NCBI GenBank assembly: GCA_031769625.1
Contig: JAUIMM010000697.1
Coordinates: forward strand, 1-64,000
Direction: 5' to 3'
Source: Taudactylus pleione
Taxonomy: Eukaryota; Chordata; Amphibia; Anura; Myobatrachidae
Length of the DNA: 64,000 nucleotides
Position numbers and translations under genes: made by a program. Of the stretch, positions 51,456 to 61,533 are shown in pieces. The notes under the pieces are model-generated. The model worked only from the letters and a program-made list of their open reading frames with translations. It had not been told where the DNA came from and searched no databases. Every line of letters starts with the position of its first letter. Position 1 is the first letter of the stretch.

Positions 51456-51952
51456 GGCCTTATTCAGAGCCGGACGCTCTGAACGAGCGCCCGCTCTGAA
51501 TCAGGGCGTCTTTTTTTTTTTTTTTTGAGCGTCCTCCTGGACGCTCGCATAGCTGTGGGTTACCACCCACAGCTTATGCGAGCGTCCATGATGATGGTCG
51601 CGATGGTCAAGACCATCGCGACCATCGGGCTTGCGACGAGACCCTGCGGTAGGGTCTTGCTGCTGCAAGCCCTGGAGTGATTTTGGCTCTATCAGAGCCC
51701 AAATCACTCCCACTGACATCACTAGTGATGTCAGTGGGGCCGGACCCAGACGGTAGGCGTTCCCATGGGAACGCCTCCGTCTGGCAGCCACGCCCCCGGC
51801 ACGCCCACTCAACATCGACAGCACGCCCCCTTTGGTGCGAGACCCGGAGCGACAGCTTGGCTGTCGCTATCTGGGTCTCGCGCATGCGCACGATGGGCAA
51901 CATCAACCCGCTTGCAAGCGCTCAGCGCTCGCGAGCAGGTCTGAATCAGGCC
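51456..51952. mobile_element. palindrome-chain MITE (copy B), 497 bp, TSD CAATG
   Basis: Ends GGCCTTATTCAGAG and TCTGAATCAGGCC are inverted copies, flanked by perfect CAATG at 51451-51455 and 51953-51957. The inside is a chain of hairpins: GGACGCTCGCATA with its partner at 51538-51588, GATGGTCGCGATGGTC with its partner at about 51592-51626, AGACCCT/AGGGTCT, GGAGTGATTTTGGCTCT with its partner at 51674-51710, a perfect 30-bp palindrome at 51709-51738 and a perfect 20-bp palindrome at 51756-51775. No coding capacity. Confidence 0.8.
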
Positions 51953-51957
51953 CAATG

Positions 51958-52076
51958 ATTGAGGACAGAAAGGAAAGGTAAAAGCAATGATATGAAATAA
52001 GTAAATGAAAAGAATGACTAAAAACAATAAAGAACAGGAGGAGAGAAGGAGAAGGAAAGCACTAAGGACCTCATTC
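51958..52076. other. spacer between MITE copies B and C
   Basis: A-rich sequence (AAAACAATAAAGAACAGGAG and similar). Nothing recognised. Confidence 0.4.
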
Positions 52077-52877
52077 AGAGTCAGTCGTAAGCGGCCGCTC
52101 AGTCATACGCATCAGATGTTTCATGCGTACGGTTAGTTGTGCGCATGTGCATACGAGACCTTGCGATCCAAAATGCTGTCGATCGTACGGCTTACGAGCA
52201 GGAAATGGCTTCCGAGAGTTGATTGACATGAAAGACCGTTTGTGGGTGGTGACGGGGGTGGTGGTCTAAAAACGCAGGCGTTCCTCGCGGTTTTCAGGGC
52301 GTTTTAGGGGCGTACATACATTACCTGCTACGACCGACATAAAAGGCCGGAAGTAGTAAAACGTCACTCTGCGAGCAGGTTAGAGGCCTGGCTGATCGTA
52401 CAGCTTGAGGTTGGGTATGTGCTCTCTCAAGCCCCAGAGTACAATCGATACTATCGAATGTGACTGATGTTATGTTTGATGTTTCTATTTTGAGCCACAC
52501 AATGCAAGCAGCTAATAATCGTTTGCTGTAGCTAATAACACTGCTAATTGGCTTTTAATTGATTCAGCTGCGTTTGCATTAGCGAATAATAAGAATAAAT
52601 AAATTTCATGGTGACGGCTTATTCTATGTGGGTTTTTTTTGTGGGCATCAACACAACAAGCGGTCGCAACCATCAGAAGAAAGTTAACATACAGCGACCG
52701 ACAACAATTGACTCGATCGCTAACTGCTATCACTCGCTAGCTAGAGGAAGTGCTTTGTTCACGTATGGGCATCACTTTGGTTGCGACCGACCGGCCATGC
52801 GATTGCTTCCTTTCTCAGTTTCTCGGTCGTTAGGTGTACGACCGAGCGGCCGCTTACAACCGCCTCTGAATGAGGTC
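52077..52877. mobile_element. MITE with related ends (copy C), 801 bp
   Basis: Left GACCTCATTCAGAGTCAGTC continues for about 45 bp as an inverted copy of the right end (AAGCGGCCGCTC and GAGCGGCCGCTT near the two ends; right terminus CTCTGAATGAGGTC). No clear 5-bp duplication: CTAAG before, TTAGA after. The interior differs from copies B, D and E and is less palindromic. No gene seen. Confidence 0.65.
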
Positions 52878-52949
52878 TTAGAGTTTTATTAAGGAAAAAT
52901 GACAACTGACAAAATGCACTTCCCTGTCCTGGAGAAACCTGGAAACAGA
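52878..52949. other. spacer between MITE copies C and D
   Basis: Seventy-two bases with nothing recognised, except ACAGA at the right end, which is copy D's target site. Confidence 0.4.
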
Positions 52950-53498
52950 GGCCCTCATTCAGAGCCGGACGCTCTGAGCACAGCGCACGCTCTGAATGAG
53001 GGCCGTCCTCCATAATTCTGGAGCGTCCTCCTGGACGCTCGTATAGCTGTGGGTCACCACCCACAGCCTATACGAGCGTGCAGTTTGATGGCCGCAATGG
53101 TCTTGACCATCGCGTCCATCGAAACTGCGAGCCGGAGCCTGCGGTTGAGGTTTTCAACCGCAAGGCCCGGAGTGATTCTGGCTCTATCAGAGCCAAAATC
53201 ACTCCCACTGACATCACTAGTGATGTCAGTGGGCCGGCTTCTGACGGTAGGCGTTCCCTTGGGAACGCCCCCGTCAGGGAGGCACGCCCCTGGCACACCC
53301 ACCAAAGGGGGCGTGCTGTCAATCAACATCGACAGCACGCCCCCTTTGATCAGACACAACGAGCGAAGGACTTTCCTTCGCTCGTCGCGTCTGGCGCATG
53401 CGCACGACGGAGCTCCCGCCGTCGTGCGCATGCGCAGTGCACAACATCGACCCACTTGCGAGCGGACAGCCGCTTGCGAGTGGGTCTGAATCAGGGCC
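52950..53498. mobile_element. palindrome-chain MITE (copy D), 549 bp, TSD ACAGA/AAAGA
   Basis: Ends GGCCCTCATTCAGAG and TCTGAATCAGGGCC, with ACAGA before and AAAGA after (4 of 5). The interior is colinear with copy B: GGACGCTCGTATA hairpin, the same perfect 30-bp palindrome at 53204-53233, a 20-bp near-palindrome GGCGTTCCCTTGGGAACGCC at 53250-53269, then extra hairpins GGGGCGTGCTGTC with its partner, ACGAGCGAAGGA with TCCTTCGCTCGT, and GCGCATGCGCACGACGG with its partner at about 53394-53435. Confidence 0.8.
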
Positions 53499-54536
53499 AA
53501 AGAGGCTTTGACCCACAGTTCTAACCCCTTATATAAACTTTCCCTATCAAACACGCCCCCTGCCTGCTATAGGCTACCTAACCAAGTGATTTGCATACAT
53601 GCCAGCCCCCATTCTAGAGGTTTAAACTACCTCTTTTCTTATGCTAATCGTTCGGCTTCTCTTAGTATACTATCGCAGGTGAGCTACCTGTGTACCGTAG
53701 TAAATCAGGCCCTCTATTCAGAGCACCAACCAACCACTTGAATGATAGAATCGTCTGCACCAGTTAAATATATCTTCTCCTCTTTAATGACATTGTGGAA
53801 AACAAGTGACTGTGAGACGCTGCAGGAGTATATTAGTCACAAATCAATCTATTAACCTTCTCAGACATTCCTGCAGATATTAACCTTTTGCAAAATGGAG
53901 TGAGATCAGGAAACCATTAAACACCAAAAGAATGATTTTACAATTGAATTTTACCTGAAGTGCCGTCTGAGCAGAGCTTGCTGGCGTGGGACACAAATGT
54001 ACAATGCAATTAAACTTCAATTATGTTGACAGTGTAGGAGACACCTTAGAAAATTCCATTTGCTACATTTAAATTCTGTACAATGAGCAGCCATGAATAT
54101 CATGGAATACAAATGTTCTTTTATCAAAGCGCTGCACCTGATCAGACCTTCATAGAAGCCATTAGTGACAAGTCTTTGCATGTTTCCCTGAGTTCAAACA
54201 TTCTAAATTAAAAATAAATGATGTCAGACTGCTATGGGGGTCCGTCTACAGCAGAGTTGCCTATTCTCCTTGAATCCCTGGAGGCTCCGGATGTAGGATG
54301 AGAGCTCCTATACACCTGATGGAGCACGCAATTCTCCTGCGGTAACTGCTGCAAAATAGGTTTAGACATGTAGGGCCGCCGAGACAATCTGCGGGGCCCA
54401 GAGAGACAGGACCATGACCAAATCCTGCTTGGTGTGGGCATGTCCCTTCAGGAAAACAGATAATGAAAATACTATGCACTGTGCTGCGGAGGGGGACAGA
54501 TCCTATAGGTCACACATCAGGCTTCCCTGTTACCTT
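53499..54536. other. unassigned sequence, no gene seen
   Basis: Moderately AT-rich sequence. CCCCTGCCTGCTATAGGCTA near 53555 resembles the 40-bp minisatellite unit at 40491 and may be the same dispersed repeat. No recognisable protein in frames of 60-77 codons. Confidence 0.45.
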
Positions 54537-55467
54537 ATGTGGTGCTGTCACTTCCTGATCTTGGCAACCCCAGCGGGTCGCTGAAGACTTCCCAGAGTCT
54601 GATGCATGCCAATCAGCCGGGTGGTTGGCATATCTCTGAGATCATCTCTCACATTGGCGGTGCATGGGTGCCTCCATCTTGATTCCTGTCAGCTGACTTT
54701 CTGCTCACCAACCAGGATCAGCTCATGCAAGAATCCTATAAAGGCTAGGGAGCCTTCTTTAAGAATGTCTTGGTGAGCAGATGGTGGCAGAACAATTTCA
54801 CTCCTGGTATCTGCTACTGGCTCCCGGCCGCTATTCCTGGTGTGTTCCGGCTCCTAGTTCTATTCTTGCACTTCAGTCTGCAAACAGCAGCATTTATTCT
54901 GCACAATTCATTATAGTCTGCCAGTGCCATCATCTAGGGCTGTGTGCGGGATCTGTTGCACTACTTCAATCCTTGCCAGATAGCACACCTAGGACCTCAT
55001 TCAGACCCGCTCGATGTTTGGCTGTGCGCACGTGCAGCGGCCGCACTGCATGTGTGCAAGCCCCGGGGCGAAAGAGAAATTCTCTCGCTCCGGGGCTCAC
55101 TACAAAAGGGGCGGCTGTTGATGGTGATCGACAGCTCGCCCCATTTTGTAGGCGTGGCGGGGGGGTGGCTTCACAAATGGAAGCATTCCCAAGCGAATAC
55201 CTGCCATTTGTGGGCGGCCCCACATCACCTACCACAAGGGTCTCGTCGCAAGCCCCGATGGTCGCGATGGTCTTGACCATCGCGACCATCATCCTGGCCG
55301 CTCGTTAAAGCTGTGGGTGGTAGCCCACAGCCTAGCGAGCGGCCAGTAGGCCGGATCATTTTTTAGATGCGGCCGCCCTCATTCAGAGTGAGCACTCGCA
55401 TTTTGCGAGCGCCTCTGAATGAGGTCCCTGGTCCGCTGCCTTCAAACTTTGCTATTCGCAGCCTTCC
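54537..55467 (+). mobile_element. possible LTR of an unidentified retroelement, interrupted by MITE copy E
   Basis: The stretch has features of an LTR-like promoter: TATAAAG at 54735-54741 in the setting AATCCTATAAAGGCTAGG, followed by C/T-rich leader-like sequence. It resumes after MITE copy E (CTGGTCCGCTGCC) and is cut at 55467 by a Gypsy element. I could not find matching ends or a duplication, so the call is tentative. Confidence 0.3.
54993..55426. mobile_element. palindrome-chain MITE (copy E), 434 bp, TSD CCTAG/CCTGG
   Basis: Ends GACCTCATTCAGACCCGCTC and GCCTCTGAATGAGGTC are inverted copies; CCTAG precedes and CCTGG follows (4 of 5). The inside carries GCCCCGG...CCGGGGC around 55059-55096, and GATGGTCGCGATGGTC with its inverted partner at about 55257-55290, the same hairpin as in copy B. 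Confidence 0.75.
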
Positions 55468-56142
55468 TGTCTCAACTCATAGATGGGTAGTGGATGCTAG
55501 TTCGTACTTTTACTGAGACATGGAGTCTACCATGCTGGTGATATTCATCAGGGACCCCGCAAAGGAGGTTTGGACTGCATCTGACACACAGGGCACGGCC
55601 CTTAGACTTGGTTCCCTTGTTCAGGTGCTGGTGTTCGCTGGATTAAAGTGAAGTACAATGTAGGTGTACCATGTAGTCAACAAGCCGGGTCAGAACCAAA
55701 CGGACAAGACTTGCCAGGGAGCAGATGTAAACAGGTCAGGAAGGATAGCAAAGGTCGAAACCGGAATATCAAATGCAGGGAGGAAACGGAATCAGGTCAC
55801 AAATGAAGCCAAGGTCAAAAACGAGCAGCTGTAATCACTGGGAACGCTGGAGTAAGGTAATGGAGCCTATACTCTGGCACCTACCTAGTGTACAGGGAGG
55901 AATAATATTCTTGTGCCAAATGCATCTGTCCCTTTAAATTTCCTTGCAGGTTGGCGCGCACACCCCTAGGGGAACTGCAGCTGCCTGCACTTGCCGCTGC
56001 CGAGGATGGGAGAGAAGAGACCCCGGGTGCCATGACACTAGCAGCAGGTGCCAGGGACTCCCTGCCCACTGCTCTACACTGGCCAGGACCCCAGCGCTGC
56101 CAGACTTGGCAAGTGAGTGCCAGGTTTGGCTGCGCTGTGACA
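55468..56142 (-). repeat. Gypsy 3' LTR, 675 bp
   Basis: On the minus strand it starts TGTCACAGCGCAGCC after the polypurine tract and ends GAGTTGAGACA. The words CTTAGACTTGGTTCC, CACACAGGG and GACTCCCTGCCCACTGC match the other LTR. Some 400 bp in its middle (about 55640-56005) have no counterpart there. Confidence 0.7.
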
Positions 56143-56219
56143 TTACCCCCCCATCTAGGGGTGGGTACCAAACATCCCACAAATGGCTTACCTGGGAACT
56201 TTTATTACATTTTGTGAGA

Positions 56220-56725
56220 AATTGAGGTGCATGGATATCTCAGGCCTTGACCCAACAATGTTACTCGGGACCATATTCTTTCCAGTCCACAAGAAATTGT
56301 GCTATACTGTACCTTGAGAAACTATGGAGTCCAAAATCTGTTTCAACTCATACTCTTCCTAATGATCCACAGAAATAACTGCAGGAGGGTCACCGGGTGT
56401 TAAAAACCAATTCAGAGCCAGCAGTTTCAAGAGAGGGATATGGAAGACATTCCTCACACCACCGGGTTGATCACTTGGAGAATCTGTAATGGCTAATGAG
56501 CCTGGGAGCGAACTTCATCTTGGGAACCTTCAGCCGTAGATGTTTGGTTGACAACCAGTCTCTGTCACCAGCACTCACTAAAGGAACCCTTTTCCTCTTC
56601 CTGTCTGCAAACACCTTATATCTTGAAGAGGCTTTGCACAAATTCTTTACCTCTCTCCAGATATGGAGGAACTGCCTCGCTGTGTCACGGACGACTGGGA
56701 GTGATACTGACCGAAAAGCTGGAAA
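56220..56725 (-). pseudogene. Gypsy pol 3' end: integrase tail and chromodomain, broken
   Basis: On the minus strand the typical order is seen in changing frames: a tail resembling LRLKVPKMKFAPRLI near 56490-56535, then a chromodomain near 56220-56345 with ILDSIVSQGTV and LVDWKEYGPE followed by a stop and HCWVKA. In Gypsy chromoviruses this domain recognises histone marks and guides integration. Frameshifts and stops make it non-functional. Confidence 0.7.
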
Positions 56726-57151
56726 TTACAGTAATACAGGGTGCAGACCATACCGGATGAAGAATGGAGAGTGAACCAATGTCTCATGGAACAGATTGTT
56801 GTGAGCCAATTCAGCCCATGGCAATAAAGAGACCCAATCATCTTGACTGGCCGACATGTACATTTGGATAAATTTCTCCAAGTCCTGGTTCACTCGTTCC
56901 ATATCACCCTTACTCTGAGGATGGTAGGCTGATGAAAAGCTCAGGTTAACCCCAAAACACTCAAAGAATGGCCTCCAGATTTTGGAGGTAAGTAGCACCC
57001 CACAGTCCGAAACGATCTCCTTGGAGAACCCGTGCAACCTGAAGATCTCCCTTATGAAAGCCTCCACTAGCTTTGGAGCTGAGGGTAGGCCATTAAATGG
57101 AATGAAGTGAGCCACCTTAAAGAACCAGTTCACTACCACCCAGATGGTATT
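56726..57151 (-). pseudogene. Gypsy integrase catalytic core fragment
   Basis: About 140 codons remain open. Landmarks of the retroviral-type integrase core are present: VVVNWFFKVAHFIP at the start, IVSDCGVLLTS with the second aspartate, and AYHPQSKGDMERVNQ with the catalytic glutamate. The first catalytic aspartate, expected in the VVVD position, reads asparagine. A downstream WAELAHNN and HSPFFIRYG are also typical. No zinc-binding N-terminus or reverse transcriptase precedes it; similarity stops at about 57151. It is a dead fragment. Confidence 0.85.
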
Positions 57152-57206
57152 GAAACCTTGAGATGCAACAGACGAATAGTTCCTGATGAACTACTGGTAA
57201 AAGTTA

Positions 57207-58861
57207 TGTCACAATTGGTGTTTGTGATTTACCTGACTCTGGTGACGAACCGGATTCAGCGGAGACCGACTTGACTGGAACCAGGGGTAACGTGAATAGC
57301 TCTTTTAACATAAGAATTGGCTAGCAGTGAGAACTGCCTTTGATAATGAATGACTGGAACTGGAAACTTGAAACATTGGAGTGGGACTAGAAGGAACTTG
57401 GAGGAACCGGACTGGGACCGGCAGGAAGGCTTACTGAGTTGTACGGGGTACCAGTAGATGGGCTTGCAGATGGATAGTAGCACGGAAGCTACTTGGTGTG
57501 GCTGGGAAGCCGTGTAGAGACTGATGGTAGCATGGGAGCTACGTGGAGTGGCTAGGGAGTTGTAAGATGAGTGATGGTAGCTCGGGAGCTACTTGGTGCG
57601 GCTAGTGAGTCGTGAGGTGAACGGTGGTAGCACGGGAGCTACTAGGTGCGGCTGGGTAGCTGTAAGGAGACTGATGGTAGCGCGGAAGCTACTTGGAGTG
57701 GATAGGGAGCCGTGAGGTGAGCGATAGTAGCACGGGAGCTACTTGGTGCGGCTAGGGAGCCGTAGATGGTTGGTGGTACTGAGGAAGTTACTTGATGTGG
57801 CTAGGGAGCCGTAGTTGATAGATGGTAGTGTGGAAGCTACTGGTTGCGGCTTGGGAGCCGTAGATGATGGTAGCGTGGAAGCTACTTGTTGCGGCTTGGG
57901 AGCCGTAGTTGATAGATGGTAGTGTGGAAGCTACTGGTTGTGGCTTGGGTGCCGTAGTTGATAGATGGTAGCATAGAAGTTACTTGTTGTTGCTTGGGAG
58001 TCGTAGATAATAGATGGTAGCGTGGAAGCTACTGGTTGTGGCTTGGGAGCCGTAGGTAGTTGGTGGTAGCGTGGAAGCTACTGGTTTTGGCTTGGGAGCT
58101 GTAGATGATAGATGGTAGCGTGGAAGCTACTGGTTGCGGCTTGGGAGCCGTAGTTGATAGATGGTAGCGTGGAAGCTACTGGTGGCAGCTTGGGGAGCCG
58201 TAGATGATAGATGGTAGCGTGGAAGCTACTGGCCGCGGCCTGGGAGCCGTAGATGATAGATGGTAGCGTGGAAGCTACTTGTTGCGGCTTGGGAGCCATA
58301 GTTGATAGATGGTAGTGTGGAAGCTACTGGTTGCGGCTTGGGAAGCTGAATGGAGATGGCGGTAGCAGGATTGCTGGACACAGCAGGTTTTCAGATAGAA
58401 CTGGTCTAGGAACCAGCAGGAGCCTGGGATACACTTGTACTCAGAGGTACAGCTATAGCATAAGCTGTACACCACAGAACGTAACTAGATGTTCAGGCTC
58501 AGAATGCTATCAGGGGAGTATATATATACCCTGGGTCTGGCAGCAATTGGAGGATATGGACATGTGGTCTGGCAGTAGTATTCTGAGTGGTGGAAGGCAC
58601 AACATGCAGAGGGAGTAATCATCTCTGCAGCCCTTGAGAATCAGTACCACACCTGCGATTCCAATTAAGACTAGCAATGCTCACAGAGGAGAGTCCAGGT
58701 GGCTAATCACTGTGGGAAGGAGAGCAGTCTGCACACACAGAAATGTTACAACCAGCATGATTCAGAGCAGATCTCCCAGGTGAATTACAAACACAGTTCC
58801 ATGGGGCAGCTGGCAGAGGTAAGTCTCAAAGCAAAGGTAAAAACTAGCCAGGATTGTCACA
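57207..58861 (-). mobile_element. solo LTR, 1,655 bp, TSD AGTTA, inserted in the Gypsy relic
   Basis: On the minus strand it starts TGTGACAATCC and ends CCAATTGTGACA, so it has TG...CA borders with 9-bp inverted tips. AGTTA flanks it perfectly at 57202-57206 and 58862-58866. A TATA stretch GGGTATATATATAC lies at about 58517-58530 in minus orientation, which suggests the promoter and fixes the orientation. The part downstream of it is occupied by a 49-bp minisatellite. The absence of internal sequence and the single perfect duplication indicate LTR-LTR recombination. Confidence 0.75.
57460..58355. repeat. 49-51 bp minisatellite inside the solo LTR, about 18 copies
   Basis: Units of the form GATAGATGGTAGCGTGGAAG, then CTACTGGTTGCGGC, then TTGGGAGCCGTAG. 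The spacing is 49 bp in the right part (57911 to 57960 and on) and about 51 in the more diverged left part. Copies on the right are nearly identical, those on the left older. Confidence 0.9.
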
Positions 58862-58919
58862 AGTTACAGAAGCCCAGGAAACATTGTATCGCCTTTAACC
58901 TCACTAGACGGGGCTATTC

Positions 58920-59183
58920 TGTCACAACTCATGGATGGATAGTGGATGTAGCCTGTACTTCGGGATTGGCGAGACCTACTACTGAACCATGTAGTCTAAC
59001 GTGCCGGTAGTATTCACCAAGGTCCCCCGCAAGATTTGGATATAGCTGCTTCTGACACACAGGTGCGGCTCTCAGACTTGGTTCCTTAGCAGCGGGGACT
59101 CCCCGCCCACTGCCCTACGCTGACCAGAACCCCAGCGCTGCCAGACCCAGTAAGTGGGCACCGGATTTAACCACACTGTGACA
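58920..59183 (-). repeat. Gypsy 5' LTR, shortened to 264 bp
   Basis: On the minus strand it runs from TGTCACAGTGTGG to GAGTTGTGACA. It aligns with both ends of the 675-bp LTR but lacks about 400 bp in the middle, so one of the two changed after insertion. Confidence 0.65.
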
Positions 59184-60749
59184 CCTCCTTAGCACAGTGC
59201 TCTCTGGCTTGGCATTTACGTGCTGCAGTTAACTCCATACCAGTTTACTCTTGAACTCTCAGCCCATGCCTTTCTATGGGAAATTCTGTGGCTGCTTACA
59301 TGGACCAAAGAGGACCAGGTTCAAGGGGTAGGGGAGAATGGTTTTTATTTTACAGGTGTCATGGATGCTACATGGAGAAGAGAATGTGAATGGCTACAAG
59401 AATTATAGGTGAGTTTGTGTTAGTGTGAATGTGTGTGTAATAAATTTATACTTTCACAGTGTGTGTGTCCTGTGCTTTTTTTATATTGCTTTTGCAGGTG
59501 AACTAGAAATACCAGGGCGCCCTTAATGCCCCACATGCTTGTAGTTCTGGTTCTCCAAGTACTAGCATGTGGGGGAGGCTTGCTGGAACCACTAGTTCTA
59601 CTGTAAAAGACAATATGATTGAATCTATCTTTTACACAATAAACCTGGCACCCACCGCCCAGTAGTGTCAGGGATAGCCCCCGCTATCAGCCCAGGTCTG
59701 GAGTGCCCTGGAGGGGGGAACCTCTTTATTGGGGGGTCCCAACATCCACAGGGATCCTCGGCCTGAGCTGACTAGCGGACAGGTTTGAATGTTTTACATA
59801 GGGGGAGGGGCCCTAGATTGCACACCCTAAGCACAATGTGAGGTGCTACCTGCTGAGACTTGTAGTACTGCAAAGCATAAAGACACAGATGCAGGTGCAC
59901 ACTCTAACCATGCTGAACCTAATAATATGACTGCTAAATAGCATCAAAGAGGGTCTTTGCATAATAATGGCCATAATTATGGGCCTTCAACTGCGTCCAG
60001 GTGACCTCTATCAGGCAGGTCCCTAACACTCCTATGGAACAAATATAGGGCACGGGACCCCCCAGGCCAACCCAGCAGAAGGACAGCGTAAGGCAAGTGC
60101 AATCTGACTGAGCCATGTTAAACCCCATGGTTGTGGGAGCAGTATACCTGTAAGACTTTTGTTGTTAATTGTCAGTCATTAGTGTTAGCCTATAGGGATC
60201 CTTGGGGGTGTGGCCTTGCTGGTATATTAGGTCTGTTAGCCAAAGACGACTCCTCTTTGTTTCTGGAAATCCCACCCTCTCCCCTGTTTGTTGTGTGTTT
60301 GTTAATTTTGAATGTTATGGCGGAAAGAACGGTAGTGTGCTTTTAGTTCCACAAATTAGATGGGTGCGCTCTCCTAGTTCAATGATAGGCCAGACCCATC
60401 CGTTCCGGGAATGACACAGCCCGTCCGGGCGTGCTTATTGGGGAGAGTTGAACACCAACGAGTGATGTGTTTGGTCTGCGTGTGTCTGTGGGAGTGTCCA
60501 TTCTTTGTTGTCCACCACCATACTAACTTTAAGCTCACAATTAATTTCAATTGGCAGCATCTAATTATCTAATTAGATAACCCAAATTTAATATGATTAA
60601 TTATTAATAATCTGATGTCAAATAAATTTGACCTTTAATTTAAATCCAACTCCTGTTGTCCATGTGTTAATTCTTAGATAAGGTTTAGTTGTGTTAAGTC
60701 GGTAAGGTATAGTGCGCATATCAACCATATGGAGCTTACCGCCCCATGG
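59184..60749. other. unassigned sequence with small inverted repeats
   Basis: No gene seen. CCCCACATGCT and AGCATGTGGGG (about 59530-59574) form an 11-bp stem. TTATCTAATTAGATAA at about 60565-60580 is a perfect palindrome. A 56-bp segment at 59796-59851 reappears at 61478-61533. Frames of 60-70 codons have no recognisable motif. Confidence 0.5.
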
Positions 60750-60757
60750 CATCACAC

Positions 60758-61098
60758 CAGGGCTGGATTGAGGGCCACATGGGCCTGGAGCTGAAAATGA
60801 CCAAGGGCCTATTATGAGAAGCAGAGTAGGTGTGACCAGTGCTGTGTGGGTGTGGCCAGTGCCATGTGGGCGTGTACACCCCTATACTCTTAGCTCTAAT
60901 GTCTCCCTAAATATGTAAGAGAAAGAAAAGCTTCATTTTGTGAGGCAAATAGAGATACTATTTTACTACTTATGATTTATGGCTGACCGTGTGGAGAGCA
61001 GATGGCCAGTCAACATCATGTTGTCATGACAATGGGCCTATTTTTATGTGGAGGCCTGGAGCTGTAGCTCCATCCGCCCCATTGTTAATCTGGCCCTG
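60758..61098. mobile_element. short hAT-like MITE, 341 bp, TSD CATCACAC/CAACACAC
   Basis: Ends CAGGGCTGGATTGAGGGCC and, inverted, CAGGGCCAGATTAACAATGG; the next 30 bp also pair (GGGCCTGGAGCTG against CAGCTCCAGGCC). The flanks match in 7 of 8 bases. CAGGGCCGGATTA-type ends with 8-bp duplications are a common hAT design in vertebrates. No coding capacity. Confidence 0.75.
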
Positions 61099-61106
61099 CA
61101 ACACAC

Positions 61107-61477
61107 TACTGTGAGATTTAAAGTGAGGGTTAAAGAATAATAAAGAAAGCCTATGTGTTAAGTCCTACCTAAGTAGGAGGTTATAATAAAAAGTGTATAA
61201 AGTTCTCCATGTATAAAAAATAAACTAAAGAAATTAAAAAGTGTACATTATTATGCCATGAAGCAGCCCAGAGAGCCCCGCACCCAAATACCAGTCCCAA
61301 AACTGACACAGCATATATGTAATAGGTCTAACGCTCAGTGTGCCTCATTAGATGTGCAGTCTTAGAGTGCAAGGACTCCTTGCTAATTAAAAACACCCAG
61401 GAGCAGGTGGGAGGGGTACTAATCAAGGTGGGAGGAGTCTCATCCTTCCAGTGTACATACATACACACAGTACAAAT
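61107..61477. other. AT-rich spacer before the second array
   Basis: A-rich (AATAATAAAGAAAGCC and similar). No gene or repeat recognised. Confidence 0.4.
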
Positions 61478-61533
61478 ACATAGGGGGAGGGGCCCTAGAT
61501 TGCACACCCTAAGCACAATGAGAGGTGCTACCT
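61478..61533. repeat. 56-bp segment repeated from 59796, at the start of the second array
   Basis: ACATAGGGGGAGGGGCCC opens both copies and GAGGTGCTACCT closes them. They differ at one of 56 bases. The second copy leads directly into the tandem array. Confidence 0.85.

Larger units (their letters stand above)
55468..59183 (-). mobile_element. Gypsy LTR retrotransposon relic, minus strand, TSD CTTCC/CCTCC
   Basis: Two related LTRs in the same orientation bound it. The upstream one (58920-59183) and the downstream one (55468-56142) both read TGTCACAG at their starts and GAGTTGNGACA at their ends. CTTCC lies left of the pair and CCTCC right (4 of 5). A polypurine tract AGATGGGGGGGTAA on the minus strand (56156-56143) sits exactly before the downstream LTR. 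Between them only the 3' part of pol survives (integrase and chromodomain). Gag, protease and reverse transcriptase are missing. A solo LTR (57207-58861) was later inserted in the internal part. It is an old, inactive copy. Confidence 0.75.

Noticed and set aside
51501..53554. Frames of 80-166 codons within MITE copies B and D
   Set aside because: They overlap on both strands, follow GC-rich palindromes and cross MITE borders. No domain is visible.
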